From NCBI GenBank assembly GCA_005778045.1, contig SXKQ01000095.1, positions 1-22,296 of the forward strand: a stretch of 22,296 bases of DNA, given 5' to 3'. The stretch comes from Planctomycetia bacterium. Lineage in GTDB: Bacteria; Planctomycetota; UBA1135; GCA-002686595. The notes beneath the pieces were generated by a model. It did no database searches. It was not told the origin of the DNA and saw only the letters and a program-made list of their open reading frames with translations. Positions within the stretch are counted from its first letter, which is position 1, and each line of letters starts with the position of its first letter. Below, piece by piece: positions 1 to 8,000 of this stretch. The position numbers and the translations under genes were made by a program.

Positions 1-264
1 CGCCTGCGAAACGAAGCCCGAGACCCGCTGCTCACTGCGGTAGAGGTCGGCCGCGCCCTTGAGCGTGGCCACCAGCGAGTTGGATTCCTCCACCCCGAGC
101 ACGCCGATCGACCAGCCGTTTGGCAGGCTCTGCTCCGTGCGGGGGAACACGAGAAGTTCGCCGGAAAGCAAATAGCCGCGTGTTTCGAGCGATTGCTCGT
201 TGGCGGCGGCTACCGTGGAAAGAAGGCTGAGCGCTGCGGCGCTCACGAAGATACAGCGGTTCAT
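1..264 (-). CDS. Secreted protein, N-terminal fragment (paralog of the 724-2979 protein)
   Basis: The frame opens at an ATG (262-264, minus) and stays open for 88 codons to the window edge, so the 3' part is missing. Residues 1-21 form a clear signal peptide: MNRC, a hydrophobic core, then an AAA-type cleavage site, so the product is exported. Residues 31-80 align without gaps to residues 45-95 of the next gene. Shared positions include LLxGELLxFP, LPxGWxxGVxGV and a later LxGxAxLxR. The two are therefore tandem paralogs of one secreted family. An AGGAG lies 13 nt before the ATG, rather far for a ribosome binding site, and a sigma70-like promoter lies at 380-410. Function is unknown. That the coding frame is real is well supported by the paralogy and signal peptide. 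Confidence 0.82.
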   Translation of the reverse strand, partial: MNRCIFVSAAALSLLSTVAAANEQSLETRGYLLSGELLVFPRTEQSLPNGWSIGVLGVEESNSLVATLKGAADLYRSEQRVSGFVSQA

Positions 265-368
265 GGGGATCCGAAGGCTCCTGAGGCTGAGGTGCACAGG
301 CCCGCGCCAACCCATCCGGCCTCGACCCCTCGAAAGGATCGTGAGGACGAAGGATCAGTCGCGGCCAT
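261..368 (-). other. Possible 35-codon leader ORF overlapping the next start
   Basis: A short minus-strand frame starts at an ATG at 368, just downstream of the candidate promoter at 380-410. Its TGA stop overlaps the ATG of the secreted gene as ATGA. GAGGAG lies only 2 nt before its ATG, closer than usual. The composition (Ser, Gly and Ala rich) looks like neither a signal peptide nor a known attenuator peptide. It could couple translation to the secreted gene or simply be a chance frame. Confidence 0.2.
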
Positions 369-379
369 CACTCCTCTCA

Positions 380-410
380 ATCTTAGCCACGAGCCGCGAG
401 AGCGGGTCAA
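380..410 (-). promoter_or_regulatory. Sigma70-like promoter for the secreted gene at 1-264
   Basis: On the minus strand TTGACC (405-410) matches the -35 consensus at five of six bases. TAAGAT (380-385) matches the -10 consensus at four of six. The spacer is 19 bp, slightly long. A T-rich stretch just upstream could act as an UP-like element. The predicted start near 373 gives a leader of about 110 nt. Confidence 0.45.
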
Positions 411-637
411 CCGCCCGCGGAAGTGAAAAAAAGGAAAGGGCTGACGAAAGAGACGCGGGAAGGGCTTTCCGAGTTCCGGGCCTCGCCAGGCTTCCAAGCG
501 CCAGGGCGCCATTTCGGCCGCATCGGTGAATCCGTCCTCCGAGCTCCCCGACGCCTGCAGTCCGATTCGCGGACGCACCCCGCGCGGGAGCAGATCTCGA
601 TGAGGCCGTTCGTGGGACCGCCCGCGCAACAAATTCA

Positions 638-669
638 GGGCCGGCCGCCTCAGTTCAGGCGGCCGGCCC
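638..669 (-). terminator. Strong GC hairpin after the 724-2979 gene
   Basis: A perfect 13-bp stem with a 6-nt loop (CAGTTC) lies 55 nt beyond the stop of the secreted gene. On the minus strand it is followed by TGAATTTG, only a modest T tract. The stem is almost entirely G and C, so it should be very stable. It fits a rho-independent or RNA 3'-end-protecting terminator. Confidence 0.65.
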
Positions 670-723
670 CGCATACCCGCGACGGCCAACTCGAGCTCGG
701 ACGCTCGACCGGCGCTCCCTGAC

Positions 724-2979
724 TCAGGGGCAGAGCGTGAAGCCCAGACCGTTGGAGAGGTTGGTCCCCGTCGGCGCCGGCGGGTCGCGGAACCACGTCT
801 GGGCGTAGAACATCTCCCCAGCCGTGTAGGGGCTGCCTAGACCGGCGGGGTTGGCGGCGCGCCAAGCATTCCAGTCGAGCGAGATCGAGCCGTTGCACTG
901 ACCGGCCGTGCCGCCGGTCAAGCTCGCGACCGTGCGCTGGATCGGGGTCGTGACGCACAGGGTCGACATCGAGCCAATCGCCCAGGCGAGGCTCGTCTGC
1001 CCCTGACCGAAGAACACGAGCCCCGTGCGGCCCGCCTCCAGGTTCGAGCAGGTGATCGTGAAGCCCGCGGCGGCCGTGGCGCTGGCGCTGCCCGAGCCCG
1101 AGAGCTGCGGCGCGCACCCTAGGGTCGTCGTGCTCGTCGTGCAGTAACTGAACGAGCCACAACCGGTGCCGGGGACGTCCGCCAAGAACGTCACCGTGGT
1201 CGGCGTGCCCGGCTTGAAGAGCGTGACCGTGATGGTGCCCTGCACCGGCGCCGCGAGAGTGTCGAAGCGGTAGTTGTAGGTCGTGCTCCAGCGCAGCGCG
1301 TTGGCGTTGGGATTCTGGGCGTGCGTCTGCGTCGACCACGCGATGCTCGAGCCCGGCGTCACGGTCGAGGTCCAGCCGGTGCCCGAGTAGGGCTCGCCCG
1401 AGTGGTAGTCCACGTCCTTGAAGCCGACGTTGGAGAGCACCGTGCCGGCCTGCAGCGGCACCGAGATGGCCTGCGCGCTGCGGTCGCTGTTCATGTTGAA
1501 CAGCGCGTACTCGTAGTGGTACTGGCCGTTGGCGAGCTGGGTGGTCTTGTAGCCGAGGTACAGGCGGCCATCGCCGGGCACGTCGACCGAGCGCACGGTG
1601 ACGCCCGGGTCGATGGTCGCCCAGTGCATCACCGCCGCCTTCAGCGGGATCGTCGAGCCCGTGAAGTTGATGTTGTACTGGCCGTTGGCGAAGCTCCCGA
1701 TCGTAGCCGGGCGGATCGAGTAGTTGTTGTAGCGGTTGGCCTCGGGCTCGTCGGTGCAGATGTAGACCACCTCGCCCCAATAGGTCGCGCCCGTGTGCTG
1801 GGTCGGGTCGACGTCGTTCTTGTGGACCTGCAGGCGCTTGTAGGTGGCGTTGCCGCTCGCGCCGGATCCGAGCTGGTAGGGGAACGGATAGGCACCCGTC
1901 CACGGCTGGATCTCGGAGCGCGGGCCGCAGCCGGGCTGCGAGGCGTTGAGGCCGTCGGAGTAGGTGTCGGTGGCAAACAGGCCGAGCCAGTCGCAGCTGC
2001 CGTTGGTGACGTAGGTTGGGTTGGAAATCCCGTTGGGGTTGATCGAGACGCAGCTGGGCGCGTCGGCGGCGCAGAAGCCGTGCTTGAGCCAGCTCATGCC
2101 GATCTGCTCGAAGCGCGTGGCGCCGTTGACCGTCTTGAAGCGGTACAGCTGGGTGCCGATTACCGGGTGGCGGTTGGGTTGGGTGCCAGAGTCGATCCAG
2201 ATCGCTTCCTGATCGCCGACGTTGCAAGAAACTGTGGTCACCGCGTAGGCGCCGACATCCCCATCCGCGCCGTACTCGCCGAAGGTCGAGCCGATGGTGC
2301 TGACGATCACGTCGGGGCCGACCGCGGCGCCGGTCGCCGCCGCCGCACGGGCCGCAATGGGCCGCGCCGGGTCGAACAGCGCCGAGCCGAGCAGGGTCAG
2401 GGCACCGACCGGAGTGCGCGCATCGGCGGCGAGGCCGAGCTCGAGGGCCAGCGCGGGAGCGAACAGGAGCTCGCCCGTGACGGCGAAGTCATCGCCGCGC
2501 TCGAGCCAGGCGCCATCCTTGCTCGCGAGCACGAACACCGGGCGGCCCGCGAGGTCACCCGAGTGCGCCAGCACGGTCCACTCGCCGTCGTAGAGCGCGA
2601 GCGACAGGTCGCCAAAGCCGAGGCGCTCCCCGGCCGGGCCTTCGAGCACAAACTGTCCGGCGCCCGTCGGCATGCGGCTCGAGCCGAACGCGACCGGCCG
2701 GCCACCCTCGCGCACGAGCTCGGCCCGACCTTGCAATCGCGCCGAGATCGACTGCTCGGCGTCGACGCCGCGCACGCCGAGCCTCCAGCCCTCGGGCAGG
2801 CCCAGCTCGGCCTGCGGGAAGAGCAAGAGCTCCCCGTCGAGCAGGAACTCGCGCAAGGCGGGACCCGAAGGCGCGGCGATCGGCTCGGACGAGGTCTCGC
2901 CGAGGAACCGAGCCTGAAGCGAAGCTGAGGAGGCGAGGAGCAGCGCTGCGGCCAGCGCGCGTCGGGCGGAGGTGTTCAT
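724..2979 (-). CDS. Modular secreted protein with C-terminal WFRDPP domain
   Basis: The protein has 751 residues from an ATG at 2979. This start was chosen because MNTSARR plus the following hydrophobic stretch makes a good signal peptide (about 1-23); the frame is open 23 codons further up without one. Residues about 45-115 form the N-terminal module shared with the 1-264 paralog. A central region (about 230-620) is rich in aromatic residues and Asn/Thr, has scattered cysteines, and contains 'HPVIGTQLYRFK', 'MSWLKHGF' and 'YKRLQVHKNDVDP'. I recall this region from unnamed planctomycete secreted proteins but have not verified that. The last 130 residues (about 621-751) form a separate module ending 'YAQTWFRDPP...FTLCP', also present in the 12472-13839 protein. 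No catalytic motif is recognisable, so function is unknown. It probably acts at or outside the cell surface. The gene ends in a good terminator. Confidence 0.85.
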   Translation of the reverse strand: MNTSARRALAAALLLASSASLQARFLGETSSEPIAAPSGPALREFLLDGELLLFPQAELGLPEGWRLGVRGVDAEQSISARLQGRAELVREGGRPVAFGSSRMPTGAGQFVLEGPAGERLGFGDLSLALYDGEWTVLAHSGDLAGRPVFVLASKDGAWLERGDDFAVTGELLFAPALALELGLAADARTPVGALTLLGSALFDPARPIAARAAAATGAAVGPDVIVSTIGSTFGEYGADGDVGAYAVTTVSCNVGDQEAIWIDSGTQPNRHPVIGTQLYRFKTVNGATRFEQIGMSWLKHGFCAADAPSCVSINPNGISNPTYVTNGSCDWLGLFATDTYSDGLNASQPGCGPRSEIQPWTGAYPFPYQLGSGASGNATYKRLQVHKNDVDPTQHTGATYWGEVVYICTDEPEANRYNNYSIRPATIGSFANGQYNINFTGSTIPLKAAVMHWATIDPGVTVRSVDVPGDGRLYLGYKTTQLANGQYHYEYALFNMNSDRSAQAISVPLQAGTVLSNVGFKDVDYHSGEPYSGTGWTSTVTPGSSIAWSTQTHAQNPNANALRWSTTYNYRFDTLAAPVQGTITVTLFKPGTPTTVTFLADVPGTGCGSFSYCTTSTTTLGCAPQLSGSGSASATAAAGFTITCSNLEAGRTGLVFFGQGQTSLAWAIGSMSTLCVTTPIQRTVASLTGGTAGQCNGSISLDWNAWRAANPAGLGSPYTAGEMFYAQTWFRDPPAPTGTNLSNGLGFTLCP

Positions 2980-3150
2980 CGAGGGGTTGTTCAGCGTGGA
3001 GGTTGGTGGGACAGCGGGCCGGCTGGTGTCGAGGGCGCGAGCACGCACGGCGCCGAGGGCCTGCCTCTGCGTTATCCCGGCTCGTACCGCGGGAGACTGG
3101 ACTTTAGAGCAGAAATCGCGCGGCGTGGCAGGGAAGTTCCGCTGCCGGGC

Positions 3151-4980
3151 TCAGCGTCCCGCGGCCGCGCGGTGGGCGCGGGCCCCCGCCATGTCCCCGC
3201 GCTCCTCGCACAGGATCGCCAGCCCCTCGCGCGCTCCGGGATGCGCGGGCGCGAGCCGGATCGCCGCTTGCCACGCGGTCTCGGCCGATGCGAGGTCACC
3301 CTGCTGGGCACAGGCCTGCCCGAGCAGAGCGTGCGTGTCCGCGTCCTCGGGGTGGCGCGCGAGCGCCTCCCGGTAGTGGAAGATGCCCTGCTGATAGCGC
3401 CCCATCCCGCAGTACATGCCCGCGAGATTCTCGCGCGCCTCGCGGAAGTCGGGGTCGCTGGCGAGCGCCGCCTCGAAGGCCACGCTGGCCTCCTCGAGCC
3501 GGCCGGCCCGGGCCGCGCGCACGCCGCGGTCGGAGTCGGAGCGGGCCTGCTCGAGGGTGGCGGCGAGCGCGCGCTCCGCGGCGGCGCGCTCCTCCCGGGC
3601 CTCGCGCTCGACGCGCTGCTCGCGCGTCTCCGAGACCTGCGCGCGCGCGGCGACGGCCACGAGCCCGGTGAAGGCGAGCGCGACGAGCGCGAACGTGCGC
3701 CCCGCGGCGGTGACCTTACCTCCGCGCATGAGTTCCCAAGCCTGAAGCGCGACCTCGGAGCGGCGCAGCATGCGCTGGGAGATGTGCACGGCGAGCGCGA
3801 ACAGGACCGCGAGACCGAGGGCGAGCAGGAGCGGAACTCGCTCCTCCTGCCACGGCAGCAGTTGGTAGCCGCGCAGGCCGAAGAGCGCGGCGAGGAACGC
3901 GAGCGCGAGTAAGAGCTCCTCGAGCACCGTGGGACCGCCGTGACGCTCTGACTTTCCCGGGAAGACCAGCGCGAGGACGAGCGACAGGCCGGCCAGCTCC
4001 GTCGCCCAGCGTCCCTCGAGCGTGCCCTGCCGCGAGAGCAGCACCGCGAACGTGCTCCACAGGAAGGCGGCCACGAGCGCAAGGCGCGGCAGGCGCTGCG
4101 CGAAGCCTGCAGCGAGCTGCTTCGCGGGCTGCGCGCGCCGTGCCGTCAGCGCCGGTGCGCCGAAGCCAACGTACAGCGCGTCCTTGGGGCACACGCTGAC
4201 GCAGTCGAGGCACTTCATACAGCCGGGATCGACGATCGCCTTCCAGTCGCGCACCTCCTGATGAACGCGCACGTTCGACGTGCACACCGCCGTGCAGTGG
4301 CCGCAGCCCTCGCACGCATCGGTCACGCGAATGCGCACGGGCGCGAGCTGGTCGGCGATGCCGAACACGGCGCCGTAGGGGCAGGCGTAGGTGCAGAAGC
4401 CCTTGGCGCCGAGGAACCACACCATCAGGAAGCCGCCGACGAGGAACGTCAGCAGCGCCATCTCGAAGCCCGGAAACGTGTCCCAGAAGCCTTCGGTCGT
4501 GAATTCGCTGTGCGCGATGCCGAGGCCGAGGCCCTGCTCGATGCGCGGCAGCAGCGGCGCGAGGAACATGTAGACGAACACCACGAGCGGGACGAGACCG
4601 AGCGGCCCCAAGTTGACCGCTCGCGGGCGCAGGCCGAGCTTCTCGAGCAGCCACCGGCAGGCGTCCTGCACCGCGACGAGGTGGCAGGCCCACCCGCAGA
4701 AGAAGCGCCCGAAGAGCGCCGTCGAGAGGATCGCGAGCCCGAAGAAGATCGCGCCGGCGTTGAGCACGCCCTTGGCCGTGAACTCGATCGACTCGGAGGG
4801 CTCGAGCGGCGTGAGCGTGGAGCCTGTGGCCGCCCAGTGGGCCACGTGCAGCGCGATGGCCACGTGGATCGCGACCAGCACGATCATGCGCCAGCGCGCG
4901 ACCTTGGAGGATCGGACCGGGCCGTGCGACACGAGGTCGGGGCGATCGGAGCTCGGTTCGGACGGGCAGCGCGTGCTCAC
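3151..4980 (-). CDS. 4Fe-4S polyferredoxin-type membrane protein fused to TPRs
   Basis: The protein has about 609 residues from the GTG at 4980. The frame is open to 5214, but that would overlap the divergent kinase start; ATG 4887 is a later alternative. A first helix (32-50) is followed by 'FCGWACHL' (C95, C99), more helices and 'CTYACPYG' (C196, C200). Two ferredoxin clusters follow: C223/C226/C229/C233, and C254/C257/C260/C264 with a trailing Pro. This order resembles NapH, CcoG/RdxA and NosR-type electron-transfer proteins. Four or more further helices come next, then a short charged coiled coil (about 447-475) and roughly three TPR units (about 477-600). Established for the family: such proteins pass electrons through the membrane or assist metalloenzyme assembly. 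The TPR tail suggests docking of a partner. No reductase or oxidase subunit lies nearby, so the substrate is unknown. Confidence 0.85.
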   Translation of the reverse strand: MSTRCPSEPSSDRPDLVSHGPVRSSKVARWRMIVLVAIHVAIALHVAHWAATGSTLTPLEPSESIEFTAKGVLNAGAIFFGLAILSTALFGRFFCGWACHLVAVQDACRWLLEKLGLRPRAVNLGPLGLVPLVVFVYMFLAPLLPRIEQGLGLGIAHSEFTTEGFWDTFPGFEMALLTFLVGGFLMVWFLGAKGFCTYACPYGAVFGIADQLAPVRIRVTDACEGCGHCTAVCTSNVRVHQEVRDWKAIVDPGCMKCLDCVSVCPKDALYVGFGAPALTARRAQPAKQLAAGFAQRLPRLALVAAFLWSTFAVLLSRQGTLEGRWATELAGLSLVLALVFPGKSERHGGPTVLEELLLALAFLAALFGLRGYQLLPWQEERVPLLLALGLAVLFALAVHISQRMLRRSEVALQAWELMRGGKVTAAGRTFALVALAFTGLVAVAARAQVSETREQRVEREAREERAAAERALAATLEQARSDSDRGVRAARAGRLEEASVAFEAALASDPDFREARENLAGMYCGMGRYQQGIFHYREALARHPEDADTHALLGQACAQQGDLASAETAWQAAIRLAPAHPGAREGLAILCEERGDMAGARAHRAAAGR

Positions 4981-5058
4981 CCCCGGATTGTGGGACGACG
5001 AGGCCTGCTCCGCAAACCCGGCCGCGCCCCTTGTTATGCTCCCAGTCGTTTTTCTTCC
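4981..5058. promoter_or_regulatory. Divergent promoter region, 4Fe-4S protein and kinase
   Basis: The 78-bp gap between the two divergent starts must hold at least part of both promoters. The only AT-richer patch is TTGTTATGCT at 5031-5040. It gives TATGCT as a plus-strand -10 candidate, 18 nt before the kinase ATG, and CATAAC as a minus-strand -10 candidate. Neither has a good -35 at the usual spacing, so the call is weak. Confidence 0.25.
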
Positions 5059-8000
5059 ATGCACCCGCCCCCCAGCGATGACAACGGCTCGCATGCCGCA
5101 TCGGGCGAGATCGTCGAGCGTCTCCGCGCTCGGCCGCGCATCGCGGGCCGCTACGGCGACGAGCAGGAGATCGCGCGCGGCGGCATGGGCGCGATCCTGC
5201 GCGTGCGCGACCACGACCTGCGCCGCGAACTCGCCATGAAGGTGATGCTCGAGGAGCTCGAAGGCGCCGAGCCCGATTCGAGCGGGGCCACGCGCCTACG
5301 CGCGCGCTTCCTCGAGGAAGCGCGGATCACCGGCCAACTCGACCACCCCGGCATCGTGCCCGTGCACGAGCTCGGGCTCGACGCGCAGGGCCGCCTGTAC
5401 TTCACGATGAAGCTCGTGCGCGGCCGCGACCTGCGTGCGGTGTACGAGCAACTGCGCAAGGGCGAGGACGGCTGGAGCCTGCCGCGCGCGCTCGGCGTGC
5501 TGCTGCGCGTCTGCGAGGCGATGGCGTTCGCGCACGACAAGGGCGTTATCCACCGCGACCTGAAGCCGGCCAACATCATGGTCGGACGCTTCGGCGAGGT
5601 GTACGTGATGGACTGGGGCCTCGCGCGCGTGCTCGGATCGAGCGCCAGCCATGACCGGCGGCGGGATGCGGGCGAGAGCCGCGTGGTCAGCGCTCGCCAC
5701 GAGACCGCGCGCTCCGGCGACTCCTCGCTGGCGACGCTCGACGGCGACATCGTCGGCACGCCCGCCTACATGTCGCCCGAGCAGGCGCGGGGCCGCATCG
5801 AGGAGCTCGGCCCGCGCTCGGACGTCTATTCGCTCGGCGCGATGCTCTACGAGCTGCTCTCCGGGCAAATGCCCTACATGCCGCCGGGCGAGACGCGCTC
5901 GCCCTTCACGGTGGTGCGCCTCCTGAAGGAGGGACCGCCCGCGCCGGTCGAGTGCAACGCGAGCGGCGCGGACGACGAGCTCGTGGCGATCTGCGACAAG
6001 GCCATGGCCCGCGATCCCCAAGCGCGCTACGCGAGCATGCTCGAGCTCGCCGAGGACCTGCGTGCCTACCTCGAGGGTCGCGTGGTGCGCGCGCACAGCA
6101 CGGGAGCGCTGGTCGAGTTCCGCAAGTGGATCGGCCGCAACAGGGGGTTCGCGGCGGCGGTGGCAGCGGCCGCGCTGGTCGCCGTCGGGCTCTCGGCGGC
6201 GCTGTTCTTAGTGCAGGCGCGCTCGAACCGCCAACTGCAGTCGGAAAAGGAGATCGCCGACGCGAACGCGCGCGCGGCGACGGAAGCGCGCGCGCGCACG
6301 GAGGAGGCGAACCAGAAGCTCGACGAGGAAAAGCGCTTCGCGCAGGCGAACGCCGGGGAAGCACGACGGCGCGGCTACGCGGCCAGCATCGCGGCCGCCT
6401 CCGCCGCGCTCGAGGACCACGACCTGACGCGCATGCGCATGCACCTGCGCGACTGCCCCAAGGAACTGCGCGGCTTGGAGTGGAACTTCCTCAACCAGAT
6501 GCTCGACCAGAGCGCGGCGCTGATCGCGCCACGCACCTTCGAGGACGAGCCGGCGCCGGCGCCGCTCGACAGCGTGCTCGCGCTTGCCACGGACGCCGAC
6601 GAGCGCGTGCTGCTCGCCGCCACCGCGGGCAGCTCCGAGTCCCCGTCGATCCTGCGTGCCTACGATCTCGGGACCTTCCGCCCGCTCGGCGATGTCGATC
6701 TTGCCGGTGCGCGCGTCACTGCGCTCGCGCTGTCGCCTGGCCGCGAGCGGGTCGCCGTCGCGCTCTCGAGCCTCGAAGTGCGCGTGCTCGCCCTGCCGAG
6801 TCGCGCCGAGGAACGACGCTGGAGGCTCGCCGAGCCGGTGAGCGCGCTGGCCTTCACGGCCGACGGACTTCGCCTCGCGCTCGCCAGCGGCGCGGAGCTC
6901 TCCCTCGTCGACGGCGAGAGCGGCGCGGCCGTCGACGCGTGGCCGGGGCTCGGCGCGACCCCGACGAGCCTCGCGCTCTCGCGCGACGGCGCTGGGCTCG
7001 CGTTCGGCACGAGCGAGGGCTTCGTCGGGCTGCTCGACCTGCGCACGCGCCAGCTCACATGGCTGGGTGAACGCGATGCGCCGATCCGCGCCGTGGCATT
7101 CAGCCCCGACGGGTTGCGCCTCGTCGCCTCCTCCGGACACGCGAACCGCGGCGGCGAGCTGCACCGCTGGCACGACTGCCTGCGCGAGTGGGACACGCAC
7201 TCCGGTCGCTTGACGCGCCTCGATCGCGAGGAAGCGGGCGAGATCTCGTGGTGCGCCTACGACGCCACGGGTCGCAACCTGCTCGCCGTCGCGCGCAGCG
7301 GCTCGATTCGATCGCGCGACCTCGCTGCCCAGCAGGGCACGCGCATCGTCGCCGGCCGCGTCGATCTCGTCGCAGCGCTCCCGTTGCGCGGCGGACGCGC
7401 ACTGGTGACGGGCAGCGAGAAGGGCACGCTGCGCCTGTGGGACACCGCGATCGGCGAGTCGCTCGCGCTCACCGGCGGCCGCGTCGGGACAAGCCAGCTC
7501 ATGTTCCTGCCGGGCTCGGATCGGCTGGTGTCGCTCGAGGCCGGGCAGGTACGCGTGTGGAATCCGCGGACCGGCGAGCTCGAGCGCGTGCTCGCGCGTC
7601 TCGTGCAGCTCTCCCCCACCGGCGCCGAGGCGCCGGCCTGCATCGGTGCGAGCCGCGATGGCACTCGGCTCGCCGTGGGCTGGATCACGTCGACCATGGT
7701 GGACGGCAAGCCGCAGTCGAAGGTGCGCTTGCGCGACCCGGCCACTGGCGCGGTCCTGAGCGAGGTGTGGTTCACGGCGGAAGGGCGCCCGAGCGCGGTG
7801 ACCTTCGACGCCCGCGGGGAGCGCGTCGCGGTCGGGACTGACGCGGGCGAGCTGCTCGTGCTGCAGGTCGCGTCCGGGGTGTTCCTTCCGACGCGCATCC
7901 GCCTGCGCGGTCGCGTCGGCGAACTCGAGTGGCTCGACGACGGGCGACTCGCGGCAGGCACCGCGGGCGGACAGCTGGCCCTGTGGGACGCGCAGAGCGA

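Larger units (their letters stand above)
265..723. other. Intergenic region between two secreted paralogs
   Basis: This 459-bp stretch carries no convincing full gene; longer frames on either strand lack any recognisable protein. From high to low coordinates on the minus strand it holds the terminator hairpin of the upstream gene (638-669), an unassigned stretch including a run of seven T at 424-430, the candidate promoter (380-410), and a roughly 110-nt leader before the ATG at 264. Confidence 0.6.

Noticed and set aside
1321..2928. Long plus-strand frame opposite the secreted protein gene
   Set aside because: It is low-complexity Arg/Val/Ala/Glu sequence with no motif. The minus strand has a signal peptide and paralogs.
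4261..5058. N-terminal extension of the kinase frame by 266 codons
   Set aside because: It is antisense to the 4Fe-4S protein gene, is Arg/Glu/Ala-rich shadow sequence, and the kinase domain begins normally after ATG 5059.
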